Positions 1 through 9,620 of a DNA stretch of 42,500 bases are shown piece after piece. Location of the stretch: positions 200,001-242,500 of the forward strand of contig CAUYUJ010019882.1 of the NCBI GenBank assembly GCA_963575745.1, written 5' to 3'. The notes under the pieces are model-generated. The model saw only the letters and a list, made by a program, of their open reading frames with translations. It had not been told where the DNA came from and made no database searches. Both the position numbers and the translations under genes were made by a program. The stretch is from Prorocentrum cordatum. Taxonomy: Eukaryota > Sar > Dinophyceae > Prorocentrales > Prorocentraceae. The first letter of the stretch is position 1; each line of letters starts with the position of its first letter.

Positions 1-147
1 TCGGGTGGCCTGGGGCGGCACGGCCCAGAGGGCGTGTCGTTATCCGAGCGGGCAAGGCCCACGGGCGCGGCTCGAAAAATGGCTTAGCGGCATTAGCTCG
101 TTCTCGTTCGTTTCCTGCTTGTGGCACGCCTGGGAGCTGTGCGGGCA

Positions 148-278
148 CTTGCCATCGCTCGGACGTCCATCCCGCGTGCAATTTGCGATTTCGTGCGTGT
201 TTTTTTGGGCTCGGCGACCAGATATGCTCCTCGATGGTCCTCGCCGAGAAAAAGTGCTCACGTCCGAGCAATGCCAAG
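148..278. mobile_element. Short TIR element, family A, copy 1
   Basis: Left end reads CTTGCCATCGCTCGGACGT and the right end, reverse complemented, CTTGGCATTGCTCGGACGTG, so the 131-bp unit is closed by ~19-bp inverted repeats. Three more copies occur in this window with the same ends and the shared core TCCTCGATGGTCCTCG. It has no coding capacity and looks like a MITE (non-autonomous DNA transposon). The flanking tetramers GGCA and GGAA match at 3 of 4 positions, a possible decayed 4-bp target duplication. Confidence 0.72.
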
Positions 279-454
279 GGAACTGAGTTCCCCGGGCGGC
301 CGCTGCGCCTCTTTCGTCAGCTCTGCTTCTCGCTGTGGCCTGGGGCTCTGCTTCCTGCGTGCGCGGGCGGGCGCGCACTCGTGGACGAGGTGTCGCACTG
401 CGTCAAGTCAGTTGTTTGCGCTGGCATAGCGAGCTTGCCAGTAGAGGCGAATGG

Positions 455-783
455 TAAAACATCCTCCTCCTTCTCTTCCTCATCCTCCTCCTCCTTCTCC
501 TCCTGGAGTCCTCCTCCTCCTCCTCCTCCCTCTCCCTTTCCTCCTCCTCCTCCTCCTCCTCCTCCTCCTCTCCTCCTCCTCCTCCTCCTCCTCCTCCTCC
601 TCCTCCCCGCGGTCCTCCTCCCTCCTCCTCTCCTCCTCCTCCTCCTCCTCCTCCTCCTCCGAGGCCAGGAGGTGGTCCTCCTCCTCCTCTCCTCCTCCCT
701 CCTCTCCTCCTCCTCCTCCTCTTCCTCCCTCGCCTATTTCTTGTCCTCCTCCTCCTCCTCCTCCTCCTCCTCCTCCTCCATCC
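455..783. repeat. CTC/CCT microsatellite
   Basis: Imperfect run of CTC triplets, interrupted by CCTCCCTC and a few unique bases. The plus strand is almost pure pyrimidine. Long Ser/Leu/Pro reading frames across it are by-products of the repeat and not genes. Confidence 0.95.
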
Positions 784-1007
784 CCCTCCTCCCTCCCCTC
801 ACTGGACGGCGGGTCCTGGGGATGGGGGTTCCCCTGGGCGTTCTTCGAGCCGCCGCAGCCCCAGACGGGATCCCGGGGCCGCCAGAGAGCGACTCGAGAT
901 GAAGGGCTGGTCCCGCAGGAAAGCCCGCGGGGGCTTGGGGCCCGTTGCCCCTGTCAGGGGCCTCCTGGATGGGGTCTGGGTAGATGGCGTCGGAGGATTG
1001 CACCACC

Positions 1008-1145
1008 GCATCGCCGATGTATCGCCGATGCGCCGGCGATGCATCGGCGACGCAGCGGCGACACATCGGCGACGCATCGGCGCCATCGGCGTGGAGAAAA
1101 TCGGGCTCCACATCGAGACACATCGCCGATGCATCGGCGACGCGG
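1008..1145. repeat. Palindromic CATCGGCGA repeat cluster
   Basis: About a dozen copies of CATCGGCGA or its complement TCGCCGATG lie head-to-head. The 18-bp TCGCCGATGCATCGGCGA at 1123-1140 is a perfect palindrome, and another near-palindrome lies at about 1031-1053. The cluster could fold into serial hairpins. No gene seen. Confidence 0.85.
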
Positions 1146-1569
1146 GGCGATCCTGCGACTCCATCCACTCGGACCCCGTCTGGAGGCCCAGGCCTCACCA
1201 CCCCTTTCCCCCGTGGAGGAGGTCGGGCCTCGGGGTGCAGGGGGCAGCCCCTGTGCTGGTCTGTCGCGGTAGCCGGCCCGGGCGGTCACCCCGGCCAAGC
1301 GCGCGCACACGTCTGGCGGGTGCCTCGCCGGGTCGGGCTGGAGCGTCGCGGGACCGCCTCGGTGGTGCACCAGCGCCTTCGAGGGTGTTCAAAACCCGCA
1401 CTTTGCTGATTACCGCGATTGCGTTCCGTGTGGCATGGTGCACTTGATGTGTACAGCATGCGAAGGCATCCGTGTGTGGATTCTTCTCGTCGGCGTGCCT
1501 CCAGGGGCTTCCTGTGTGCCCCCGCGTGTAGTCGCATGACTTCGCCGGGAGCAAGAAGCCCCCGCGGCG
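1146..1569. other. No gene recognised
   Basis: Mixed GC-rich sequence between the palindromic cluster and the CCAAGA array. Reading frames overlap on both strands without a consistent third-position bias, and I see no repeat with copies elsewhere in the window. Confidence 0.5.
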
Positions 1570-2120
1570 GGCCAAGATGGCCCCAAGGGGCCCTCAAGAC
1601 GGTTCAACAGGGCCACGAGTCGGCCCAAGAGAGCTCCAAGATGAGCCTCAAGACGCCAAGAGGGCTGCAAGAGGACCACCAAGAGGCCAAACTCACGTTG
1701 ACTTGCCTTTGGTTTTGAACGATGTTCGCATTTTTTCTTTTTCAAACTTTCGACGCCTCGAGAAGGCCCAAGCTGTCCCAAAGATCGCCTGAAGACGGCA
1801 CAAGAGGACCCCAAGAAGGGCCCCAGGCAGTACAAGAGGGCTTCAAGACGGGCCAGGAGAACCCCAAGACGGCCAAAAAGGGCCCCAAGAGCGGCCCAAG
1901 AGAGGTCCCAAAGGGGAACATGAACCGCCAGGAAGATGATCCCCGAGACCGCCAGCAGGCCCTCAAGAGGCCCACATAAGCTTCAGGAGGCCCCCACAAG
2001 AACCAAATCACGCCCCCGGAGGCCCCCAAGCAAGAGGCCCCCAAGACACACAAAACCGCCTCCAAGAGGCTCCCGGGATGCCTCCCACGAGATCCCCGCA
2101 GACACCCAAGAGGCCTGCAC
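1570..2120. repeat. Degenerate CCAAGA-rich array, copy 1
   Basis: Very degenerate tandem units of roughly 10-12 bp built on GGCCCCAAGA/GGCCTCAAGA. An AT-richer interruption (about 1690-1750) lies inside. A second array at 3020-3430 has the same composition and an interruption in a similar place followed by a related segment ending in GATCGCC, so the two probably share ancestry. Frames across it give collagen-like Gly-Pro-Lys peptides, which I take as an artefact. Confidence 0.75.
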
Positions 2121-2208
2121 GGTGGAAGACTGAGCCAAAAACCATGAGATATTCGTATATCCGCCACCGTGCCGCTGGGCACTCAGTAACATGTCCTTAC
2201 GAATATTA

Positions 2209-2474
2209 TATTGGTGGTCGACAGGGCCAACTGTTGTACCTGTTCCGTTTTGCAAATTTCGTCTTATGTCTTGCGCCGTGTCTGTTCCAGCTCCGTCGCC
2301 GTGTTCTTCCCGGTTCTGGTCCTGGCTCTAATCCCGGAGCCATTCTGTCCCCGTCCCCAGTCGCCATCTTTTTACCATTTCCGTTCTCATCAAGAGGCAC
2401 ATGTTTTGGGAAGCGGTGACTTGTTTTTCGGAAGCGGTGGACAAAAATACAGTCCTGCCGCTTCCGAGGCCAAC
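2209..2474 (+). mobile_element. Inverted-repeat element, family E, copy 1 (diverged)
   Basis: Contains the family signature of alternating CCGTTTTT/TTTCCGTT blocks and ends with CAGTCCTGCCGCTTCCGAGG. This matches the right end of the copy at 20885-21030 and the inverted copy at 37401-37620. The left end (GACAGGGCCAACTGTT) matches the 37-kb copy. There is no open frame of its own; probably a non-autonomous transposon relic. Confidence 0.5.
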
Positions 2475-2485
2475 TCAGTCCTCAA

Positions 2486-2616
2486 CTCGCCATCGCTTGG
2501 ACGTCCATTCCCCGTGCATGTTTCTGCGTCGCGCGCAACTTCTTCGCAAGATGATCCAAGATGTTCCTCGATGGTCCTCGCCCCCACAAGCTGCAGACGT
2601 CTGAGCAGTGTCCAGT
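2486..2616. mobile_element. Short TIR element, family A, copy 2
   Basis: Left end CTCGCCATCGCTTGGACGT, with a diverged right end (CAGACGTCTGAGCAGTGTCC). It carries the family core ATGTTCCTCGATGGTCCTCG. The tetramer TCAA stands directly before and after the unit, as expected of a 4-bp target duplication. This is the most diverged of the four copies. Confidence 0.68.
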
Positions 2617-2620
2617 CAAG

Positions 2621-3019
2621 TCCCCGAGAGTCCTCTGCACAAGATATTGAAGCAACGCTCGCCGGGGCCCGCAGCCCCGAGTGCCAGGCGCCTGTGGGTG
2701 CTCTCCTCGTGGCTTCCCGCGCGCTCGCACGCGCTGTCGCGTGTCTCTGTTCAGGAGGGAAGAGGGCCCCAGAACCCGGAAGGGGCCAGGAGGGACCCGA
2801 GCTTAGCTGCCCCGATGCGCAGGACGCAGCCCGTAGCGTGTTGGCACGGAGCTCAGCACGTGGACTGAATACGTAGGTCTGGCGCGATACGTTCGCCACA
2901 GCGTGGGCCAACACGTGCAGAGCCAGCACGCAGCGAGTTGACACGGACGCTTTGAACACGGCACGTGTTGCGTTTCAACGTGGGCGTATCAGCGCGGCTC
3001 AGGATCCAAGCATTCTCCA
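2621..3019. other. No gene recognised
   Basis: Between family A copy 2 and the second CCAAGA array. From about 2835 to 2990 the motif CACGTG and variants (GCACGTGG, ACACGTGC, GCACGTGT) recur in a loose degenerate repeat. No coding signal seen. Confidence 0.45.
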
Positions 3020-3430
3020 AGATGGTCCGAAGGAGCCCCCAGACGGCCCAATAGCTCTTCAGGACGCCGGAGATGGCCTCGGGACGGCCCAAAGAAGCCC
3101 CCGAACGCCCGAAGAGGGCTCCAGGAGGAGCCCCAAGAGATCACGCCAAGAGGCCAACCACGTATAGTTCCAGAATGTATTGCAAGGATTTTGGCCTCCT
3201 CGCCTCTGCAAGCTCCAGACGCTTCATGACGGTTCAAGAGCCTCCCGAGATCGCCCCAAGACGGCCCCAACAGGCTCCCAAGGGGGTCCCCAAACGGCCC
3301 AAGAGTGACCGGCAGCAGGCCCAGAGAGGCCCCTCAGAAGCCCCAAGAGGCCTCCAAGAGGCCTCAATCTGGCCACGTGGGGGCCTCGAGAGGTCCCCCA
3401 AACGCCGCTCAAATCGCCTCCAGGCGGCTT
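3020..3430. repeat. Degenerate CCAAGA-rich array, copy 2
   Basis: Same unit composition as the array at 1570-2120 (CCCAAGA, GGCCCAAAG, CTCCAAGAGG), with an interruption at about 3155-3230. Peptide frames are again Pro/Arg/Lys-rich artefacts. Confidence 0.72.
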
Positions 3431-3469
3431 TCGACTTGCCTCCCACCGCAGGCAGCCAAGATGCCTCTG

Positions 3470-3800
3470 ACCTACACCCCAGGCGCGGTGGCGGCATGAA
3501 ACGAGTGCCGCTAGATAGCCTCTCGACGCGGAGATCCCAAGATGTGCGTGTGTGTGTGCACCTCAGATCCTGGCGCTCCCGTATATGAGCGTCTGAAAAG
3601 ATAATCCTATCATGTGGCGTCTGAGCGTTCCCTGGCGGCTCCCCTTTGGGGAGCCCAAGTGCTACACATTCTACATCGGGATGGTCTTGGGACTCTGGAT
3701 GTAGGAAGGGTCGGGGTTGCCCAAACCAGCTCTTCGCCTGAAGTTTCCCACGATCTGGGCGCAAACTGGCAACCCTGATGCCAGCCTGCTACATCTCGAT
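3470..3800. repeat. Isolated monomers of the ~145-bp satellite
   Basis: Shares GGCGGCTCCCCTTTGGGG, a GGGATGGTCTTGGGACTC segment and ACGATCTGGGCGCAAACTGG with the array at 30560-31960. One to two degenerate monomers are present, some 27 kb from the main array, in the same orientation. Confidence 0.55.
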
Positions 3801-3959
3801 GGTTGAATGTTTGTTTCCCGTCGGCCTTCTTCCCAGGAGGGAGGGCTGGACCCCAGCCCCCCCTGGAGGCCGCGCCGTCGGCGGAGACCGGGGGCCGGGG
3901 CCGAAGAGCCTGGCCCGCCCAAGGGGGCAAGCACGGGGCCCGCCGGGGGCCCAGCATGT

Positions 3960-4161
3960 GGCCCCTGGAAGATGCGGGCTTGCATGTAGAGCAGGAGCTC
4001 GATCACAAGAGACCGTCCAGAAGAAGCCCAACCCTGAGACCCCGGGGCGTCCATTGACCTATGGTGTGAGAACGTCACACTCTCCATCGCAAAACCATCG
4101 ACGCCCAAGAAACCCAGGGCACCCTGGAGGCAAGCAGGGTGGTTCTTGGCATAGGCTTCCA
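3960..4161 (-). CDS. Two coding-like exons, unknown protein
   Basis: Minus-strand segment with a strong bias for G/C in third codon position. The first exon (about 4059-4161) follows a CTGCTTACAG acceptor and reads EAYAKNHPACLQGALGFLGV, then about a dozen residues to an ATAG/GTCAAT donor. The second (from about 4033 downward) follows a GTCTCAG acceptor and contains SLVIELLLYMQARIFQ, a hydrophobic stretch. I do not recognise the protein. Exon ends are inferred from splice-like motifs. The alternative is chance open frame in GC-rich DNA, but the bias here is much better than in the surroundings. Confidence 0.42.
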
Positions 4162-4227
4162 CTGTAAGCAGTGACTTTTCAAGACGTCCTCAACCGATGC
4201 GGGCTCTGGTCCCAGGGGGCTTGTGAC

Positions 4228-4412
4228 TACCTACCAGACCACCCCAACCCAACCCGAAGACCCGAATTTGACCCGAATTTCGGGTTGGCGGGGGCACGGG
4301 TTCCATGTGTTTTTCCAATGTTCCCCGACCCCCCCCCACTGGACATGGAGGGAAAATTGAGGCCTTCGGGTTGGGTTGGGGTCGTTTGGTGGGTGGTGAG
4401 CTTGGTAGCAAC
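4228..4412. mobile_element. Inverted-repeat element, family D, copy 1
   Basis: The left end holds CCCCAACCCAACCCGAAG and the right end holds its reverse complement CTTCGGGTTGGGTTGGGG. Each is preceded by a CTACCA-type outer segment, giving imperfect TIRs of about 25-40 bp. A related copy lies at 27003-27160. No coding capacity. Confidence 0.6.
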
Positions 4413-4624
4413 GCCGAGCACCTCCAGCGATCTCCCCGACCTGGCCCGCACGCGGTGCCGCCAGTGACGAAGGCTGCGCGACAGCTCCACCACGGCCATG
4501 GCAGACCGACGCGGGAGGGGGGGAAAACCAAGCGAGGCTGCTGGAAACACCTGCTCAGATCGGCTGATCCATGGATGCAGGGGCCCCAGGACACACACAC
4601 ATAAATACATAGAAATAAAACTAT

Positions 4625-4740
4625 TCCCCATATTTCCTCATATTTTCTGAGGTTTTGTCTTCCCCCCCACTTCCCATATTTTCCCACATTTTCCTGGGCG
4701 TCGACGATTAATTGTGTCTGTGTGTGTTTTCCCCTCCTGA
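4625..4740. repeat. Dispersed repeat F, copy 1
   Basis: AT-richer segment with CCCACTTCCCATATTTTCC followed by a CGTCGACGATTAATTGTG block and TGTCTGTGTGTG. Copies with the same order of blocks occur at 26548-26640 and, cut by the window edge, at 42440-42500. Function unknown; possibly the end of a larger element. Confidence 0.6.
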
Positions 4741-4880
4741 ACGAAGGCGTCCCAAGCAGACCAGCCACATGTCATGATTTCCAGCACCCTTGCTTGGTTA
4801 ATGGCAACAGGTCGGGTATGCAGCAGGCTCGAACAGAGAAAGCTCCAGCGCACAACATGTATCGTTGCTGTGCCCACGCG

Positions 4881-4927
4881 CGCAACAACCACAACAACAA
4901 CAACAGCAGCAACAGCAACAACTACAA

Positions 4928-4974
<47 letters not shown>

Positions 4975-4988
4975 GCACCACCAACACC

Positions 4989-5025
<37 letters not shown>

Positions 5026-5085
5026 GCAACAACAGCATTAACAACAACATCAACAACAGCAGCAACAACAACAACAAAAACAATA
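4881..5085. repeat. CAA (AAC) microsatellite
   Basis: About 200 bp of CAA triplets with CAG, CAT and CAC interruptions. It encodes poly-Asn, poly-Thr or poly-Gln in the three plus frames, so open frames here are not evidence of a gene. Confidence 0.95.
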
Positions 5086-5773
5086 CATGCCATCCCTCAT
5101 GTGCGCCAAAGCTGTGATGGTGAAGAACAACTGCTTACATGATGGGCAGCGTCGGAACGATAAGCTAACTAATGAGGACAAGTGGCACAAACCCCTGCAT
5201 TCACAAATTTGCACTCATGCGTCGGTGATCGCCTGCTTGCGTCCCTGGCTGGCTGTCTGGTTGCGTGCTTGCACAATCGCGCGAACACACGCAAGCGAGA
5301 ACGTGCGCAATTCCGTATTTTCCGACATGCTTGTATGTTGGGAATTTTGCGTGTCCACGCCTGTCAAGGTGTGTGTATTCGTTCGGGCCTCCAATTCGAG
5401 GACGCGCGTGGATCGTGGCAAGCGAGCCGCGCACGAGGGACACGAATCATCACCAACGAGACACACACGACCACAGTACGCCTAAGTGTATGGGCGGTGC
5501 ACGCGAACGCCGCGTGGACCCTCTGGATGCTGCAGAAATGCACAACGCGGAGCAAAAAGAAGCGTTGGAGCAGGTACGCAGAAGAGACTTCTGCATGATT
5601 GGCTCACCTGGCGCGCCTTGAGCACGTGGCGCCCGTGGCGCACGTGGTGCCCACGACACAGACACACATTGAGTCAGCGGTGCAGAGGGCCCTCAGGCGC
5701 GAGCAGCAGGTGGAAGTGCTGATTGCGAACGAGCAGTGTCGCTAGCGCACCGCATAAGCGTCGAACGCTCACG
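5086..5773. other. No gene recognised
   Basis: Moderate-GC sequence between the CAA microsatellite and a short CA run at 5774-5805. Frames overlap on both strands without consistent codon bias. The pattern GCGTGCTTGCACAATCGCGCG and relatives recur loosely, but I cannot define a repeat unit. Confidence 0.45.
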
Positions 5774-6045
5774 ACACACACACACACACACACACATACA
5801 TGCACACACAGAGAAGTAGCATGTCGGGGGCACGCCTGGCGCGCTTCGGCACCTGGCTCACTTGGAGCGCCCGTCGCGCGCGCTGCACCCCGCGAGCACG
5901 CGCCGCACCTGACCGTCCACCGGGTGGCGTTCGCTGCCCGTGCGCGGGCGAGACGCATCTCCGTATCCGCGGCCTCGCGGGCCAGGCCCCTGGATTCGCG
6001 GCCCTGCGGCCACGGGGCGCTTCCTCGCGGATGCCCCGCGTGGAG

Positions 6046-6172
6046 CTCGCCATCGCGCGGACGTTCATTCCCCGTTCATGTCTCGGTTCCGTGCGTTTAC
6101 TTTCCGCACGACGATCCGAGATGCTCCTCGATGCTCCCCGCCGAGAAATGCACACGTCCGAGCGATGCCAAG
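6046..6172. mobile_element. Short TIR element, family A, copy 3
   Basis: Left end CTCGCCATCGCGCGGACGT, right end ACGTCCGAGCGATGCCAAG, core ATGCTCCTCGATGCTCC. The flanks GGAG and GGAA agree at 3 of 4 bases. It has about the same length (127 bp) and orientation as the other copies. Confidence 0.72.
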
Positions 6173-6182
6173 GGAAAGTACC

Positions 6183-6252
6183 AAAACGACCGCGTATCCG
6201 CGGGATCGCGCCCTGGAATCCAGACCGCGAGGGCGCGGATACGGATGTATTC
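6183..6252. repeat. Palindromic element G, copy 1
   Basis: Reads CCGCGTATCCGCGGGATCGC and later GCGCGGATACGGATG. It is the inverted counterpart of 13507-13575, where the TIRs are intact. A third, partial relative lies at about 5955-6015 (CCGTATCCGCGGCCTCGCGG). The ~70-bp unit is self-complementary and has no coding content. Confidence 0.5.
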
Positions 6253-7059
6253 GCCGCTCGTGCCCTATGTTGAGACTGGGGTAGTACGTCTGTGACGGGA
6301 GGGCGTGCGGGAGTGAGCGAGACAGCTCGTGGCGTTCGTGTTCGAACGTTGACCACATCGTCCTATTCCAAGGGTATGGTGTGGTGGACGGGTGGGCGCG
6401 TGTCCTGAGGGACTATGCTTTTGCTCCATGCCCAACACAGAACCCGAAGAGAACCCCCAAGATTGCTGACAGAGACCTCCGACAGGCTCCCAGAGAGACC
6501 CGCGTTGGTCATTGTTGGAAGCATTTCGGGCTGATCTCAAGCTCGGTCTGACTAGCGTCTTCCGTGTTAGGGTACTGATACCCTTCAAATTCATTACATC
6601 TCACCTGTGAACCTCTTCTGGGTAGGATGGTGCAGCTACGTGAAACGCCTCGAGCTGCTTCCCAAACATTGCACAACGCAAGTTGCACCCCGTAGCGTCA
6701 ACACGACTTACAGCTTGGGGACTTTACAAGCGGCCCGGGACCAAACTGTCAAGCAGGGAATCCCATATCGATGAGTGGAAAACGTCAGGTCAGCCAAAGG
6801 AAGGAGAATAGATGGGGCGCGCGTGAAACAGCTGCGCAGTGCATTGCGATGCACACGGCACAGGAGATCACGCGAAATAAGAGAGACAGGCGCGCCTGGT
6901 CAGGAGGCAGGCATGCCTTCACTCCTCGCCCCCTTCCTGTCGGCGCAGGTGCATGTCTCAGCGGCAAGGGTGCTCGCATGTGAATGAAGAAGCGCGCGTG
7001 CATGTGCGATCGAACCGTGTCGACCTCCTCTCGCTGCCAGGTGGGCGCCTAACTCGGCC
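6253..7059. other. No gene recognised
   Basis: Unique-looking sequence of moderate GC content between element G and the LINE fossil. Several short frames are open on both strands, but none shows sustained third-position bias or a recognisable motif. The LINE similarity begins at about 7060, so this may include the target site of a 5'-truncated insertion. Confidence 0.45.
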
Positions 7060-7940
7060 TGCGGTGGGCGCCCAACTACACGGCGCTTCGCATGGTCCGG
7101 GAGGGCCAGGCGCTCGGCGACCCGTGGGTGCCCACGCGCGGCTGCTGCAGGGCTGCCCGCCGGCGGGCGCTCCCTCGGGTGCGCCGCGCTGGTGCGACCG
7201 GCGACGAGCTCCGCGGGCGCGCTTACGTACGTCGACTTCACCGTGTGGCAGCGGGCCGCGGCGGGGCTCGGTGCGGAGGCGGCCGAGGAGGTGCGGCAGG
7301 CGCTGCGCGCCACGGAGGCCCTCGAGCACGCGACGGATTGGCAGCTCAGTCGCAAAAGGAACGCTCGTGTCGCTCGAGCCCGAGCCTTGCGACAGTGGCT
7401 CGCCGCGCAGAGCCCCGGCGTCCAGGCGAGGCCGACCACCCGTGACTCGGGTGTCGTCGCCGCCGCCGGCCGGGGCCGCCGTTGCGCTGTGCCGGCCGTG
7501 CGACTCCGCGGCTTGCAAGGCCGTCTCGGGCGGCTCGGGCGCCTGCTGGTGGGCTTCGGCCAGCGCTGCCTGCTGAGGCCAGCGGCGGGCACGGCCGCTG
7601 GGCTGTACGGAGCTGCTTGCGGCCCGCCGCCGGCGAAGGAACCCTCTGGCCTCCGCACGGCTGCGCGCCGCCGCCGACATGGTCTGCGGCACACTCGGCA
7701 CGGGCTGGAGGCTGGACCCCGTGGCGGTGGTGATGATCGCGCCGCCGTGGCAAGCTGCGAACTGTCTCCGGCACGGCCGCTTTCCCGCCGAGCTGTGGAG
7801 GCAGACTGCGGGGCCCTGGCAGCGGGGCACGGCCGCGGCGCCGGGCCAGTCGCGGCCGCCCTCCAGAGCCTGACAGAGCTGCAACTCGGGTCCGACATCG
7901 AGTGCTGGACCGGCGTGCCAGCCGCGCCTGGGGGCCCCAA
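7060..7940 (+). pseudogene. LINE fossil: reverse transcriptase, C-terminal part
   Basis: Remnant of a non-LTR retrotransposon polymerase. Frame 3 opens with NYTALRMVREGQALGDPWVP (from 7074). Frame 2 continues with the RT motif LLQGCPPAGA (7142), frame 1 with TYVDFTVW (7225-7248), which stands where the catalytic YVDD box belongs; the second Asp is missing. The thumb-like region follows in frame 1 (DWQLSRKRNARVARARALRQ, GTAAGLYGAACGPPPAKE). It moves to another frame at about 7680-7835 (GWRLDPVAVVMIAPPWQAA) and returns to frame 1 for AALQSLTELQLGSDIECW. So at least four frame changes and a lost active-site residue show a dead copy; the 5' part (endonuclease, fingers) is absent. The family assignment rests on motif order and my memory of dinoflagellate LINEs. 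Confidence 0.78.
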
Positions 7941-8123
7941 ACCCCCGACGTCATGATTCGTTTCATAATACCGACCCTCAGAGGTCTCGACCCATTCAGC
8001 TGGACCAGTTTTTCATCCTGAATCGTTTCTTGACGGTCCCGTGGGCTGGTAAGGGCCTCCAGAGGCAAAGCATACGGAAAAACCTCTCGTCATGATTTTT
8101 TCATTGCCCGAGGGGGTCTGGGG
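7935..8123. mobile_element. ~190-bp unit inside the LINE, copy 1
   Basis: Begins at about CCCCAAACCCCCGACGTCATG, contains CCGACCCTCAGAGGTCTCGA and TCATCCTGAA, and ends TCATTGCCCGAGGGGGTCTG. The ends carry a short inverted repeat (CCCCARACCCCC). A second copy lies at 9083-9286. It stands between the RT part and the Cys/His-RNase H part of one LINE, so it is either an inserted small element or the 3' tail of a second, deleted LINE. Confidence 0.6.
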
Positions 8124-9105
8124 CGGGCGCCCCGCCCAGAAGCGCCTGCAGGCACGCGGGCGGTGCTGCATGGAGGCCTGGTCCCAGCGCGAGGCCAGGC
8201 GGCTGGCTGGCAGGCGAGCGGCTTTCCAGCACGTCGTTGTTGGCGCCGACCGCTGGGCCATGACGTGGCTCCCGACTAACGCGGCGTGCTGGCGACAGAC
8301 GCCGCCGACGCGCTGCGGGCTGTACTGCACCGGCAGCGTGATCACCGAACCCGTGGCTGCGAAAAGGAGGCGGCCTGCGGCCTACCCTCGTTGCGGCGCG
8401 GCCGTGGAGGATCTCGAACACCGCACGTGGATACGTCCGCGCAGGGAGCCCGCGGGCGCAGAGCAGCGTTGCATCCGGAGGGGTTCGCTGCAGAAGCCGC
8501 CTCTGGGCCTGTCTGCCCCCCGAGGCAGCGCGCACCAGCGTCCCACGGGTGCCCTCGCCTTGCAGCCCTCGCGGGGGAGTCCCAGCTGCCCCTGCCGCTC
8601 CCCGCGCTGCCCGACCCGCTGGCTGGCCCCCAGGCAGCCCCGCTGCGTGGGCCGCGCGCGTGGGCGGGCGGCTCCTGCGTGCGCCCGGGCGACCCTCCCC
8701 TCGCCAGGGCCGGCTGGGGGGGGTGCGCCTCGAGGGAGGCGCCCTGGGCCAAGAGGACCGCCACGGCCTCGTCGATGGAGCGCAAACATCGCAGCGCGCG
8801 GAGGTCTGGGCACGCATGCGCGCGCTGCACATGGCGGGCGGCTTCGTGGAGGTGGTCGCAGACTCCCGCCTCGTTAGCCGCGGGGTCGCAACAACCTTGG
8901 CCGGCGCCTGCCTAGCCGACTGGGCGCAAGGACCGCGCAGGCAACGCTGCGGCGGACCGCCTGGCTGGGCTGGCAGCCGAGACCCGGTTGCCCGCGCCCG
9001 CCGTGTGCCAGGAGCGCCACCGACAGCTCTACGCGCTGGCCGCGACGCGAAAGGGTCTCGGCTTTCGTCGAGCTGGCGGCGCTGGACCCAGACCCCGACG
9101 TCATG
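8124..9105 (+). pseudogene. LINE fossil: Cys/His motif and RNase H domain
   Basis: Continues the LINE polyprotein after the 190-bp unit. The first frame reads FQHVVVGADRWAMTWLPTNA and then YPRCGAAVEDLEHRTWIRP (8383). This is a Cys-x2-Cys/His/Cys type motif whose first and last Cys are Tyr and Arg here. The RNase H domain starts with GGSC at 8667, where a catalytic Asp-Gly-Ser is expected (Asp to Gly), and PPLARAGWGG. A run of eight G at about 8716-8723 marks a frame change into QRAEVWARM (catalytic Glu at 8801) and VVADSRLVSRG (catalytic Asp at 8861), a Glu-Asp spacing of 20 residues, close to RNase HI. The end LYALAATRKGLGF leads into the second 190-bp unit. A dead copy by several independent lesions. 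Confidence 0.78.
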
Positions 9106-9286
9106 ATTTTTGTCATAACGCCGACCCTCAGAGGTCTCGACCCATTCCCCGGGACCAATTCGTTCATCCTGAACCGTTTTTTAATGTTCGGCCCCGAGGG
9201 CCCGTGCTAGCAGGGCCTCCAGCAGCCGAGAATCCAGAAACACTGTCGTTCTCATGTTTTCTCATTGCCCGAGGGGGTCCGGGTCC
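9083..9286. mobile_element. ~190-bp unit at the LINE 3' end, copy 2
   Basis: Same sequence as 7935-8123: CCGACGTCATGATTTTTGTC, CCGACCCTCAGAGGTCTCGA, TTCATCCTGAACCG, TCATTGCCCGAGGGGGTCC. The ends show the inverted pair GGACCCAGACCCC / GGGGGTCCGGGTCC. Its place directly after the RNase H end suggests it could be the LINE's 3' untranslated region; copy 1 then needs a second LINE end or a separate insertion. Confidence 0.6.
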
Positions 9287-9374
9287 GACGTCGCTGGGCG
9301 GCGCCGCGCGACGCGCGACCCGAGCTGCTGCTGCCTGCGGCCCGCGCCAGCGGCACGGAGGCCAACTGGCCTTA

Positions 9375-9620
9375 AGTCGGGCCTGTCCCCCTGCAGGGGT
9401 ATTTTCTATGTTTTTTGTTATAAAAAACAACAACAAAAAAAAACACCCCCAAAATAGTCCAACAAGAATCCAGCAATAGTCTGGGGACTATGTTTTGAGC
9501 ATTGTTGGACCTTTTTGGCGCATGTCTTGGATATTTTTTTTCATTGTTCGTCGAAAATCCCCCTGTATAGGGGACAGGCCCGACATAGAACTCCCCCTGT
9601 GTGGGGGGACAGGCCCGACA
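9375..9620. mobile_element. TIR element, family B, copy 1
   Basis: Starts AGTCGGGCCTGTCCCCCTGC and ends in the inverted form GGGGACAGGCCCGACA at 9585, giving TIRs of about 30 bp, flanked by TA on both sides (TTA at left, TAGAA at right). A second right end follows at 9590-9620, again next to TA, so the right terminus is duplicated. The AT-rich interior contains GTCTGGGGACTATGTTTTG, shared with the copy at 13814-13994. TA flanks suggest a Tc1/mariner or Harbinger-type MITE. Confidence 0.7.

Noticed and set aside
183-1272. Long plus-strand reading frames rich in Ser, Leu and Pro
   Set aside because: They run over the CTC microsatellite, where all frames are open by composition.
2122-2145. TGAGCCAAAAACCATGAG resembles part of the reverse complement of the dinoflagellate spliced leader
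   Set aside because: Only about ten consecutive bases agree and the rest of the leader is missing; such a match is expected by chance at this window size.
1577-2182. Collagen-like Gly-Pro-Lys frames
   Set aside because: Follow from the CCAAGA degenerate repeat on either strand; no codon bias or ends of a gene.
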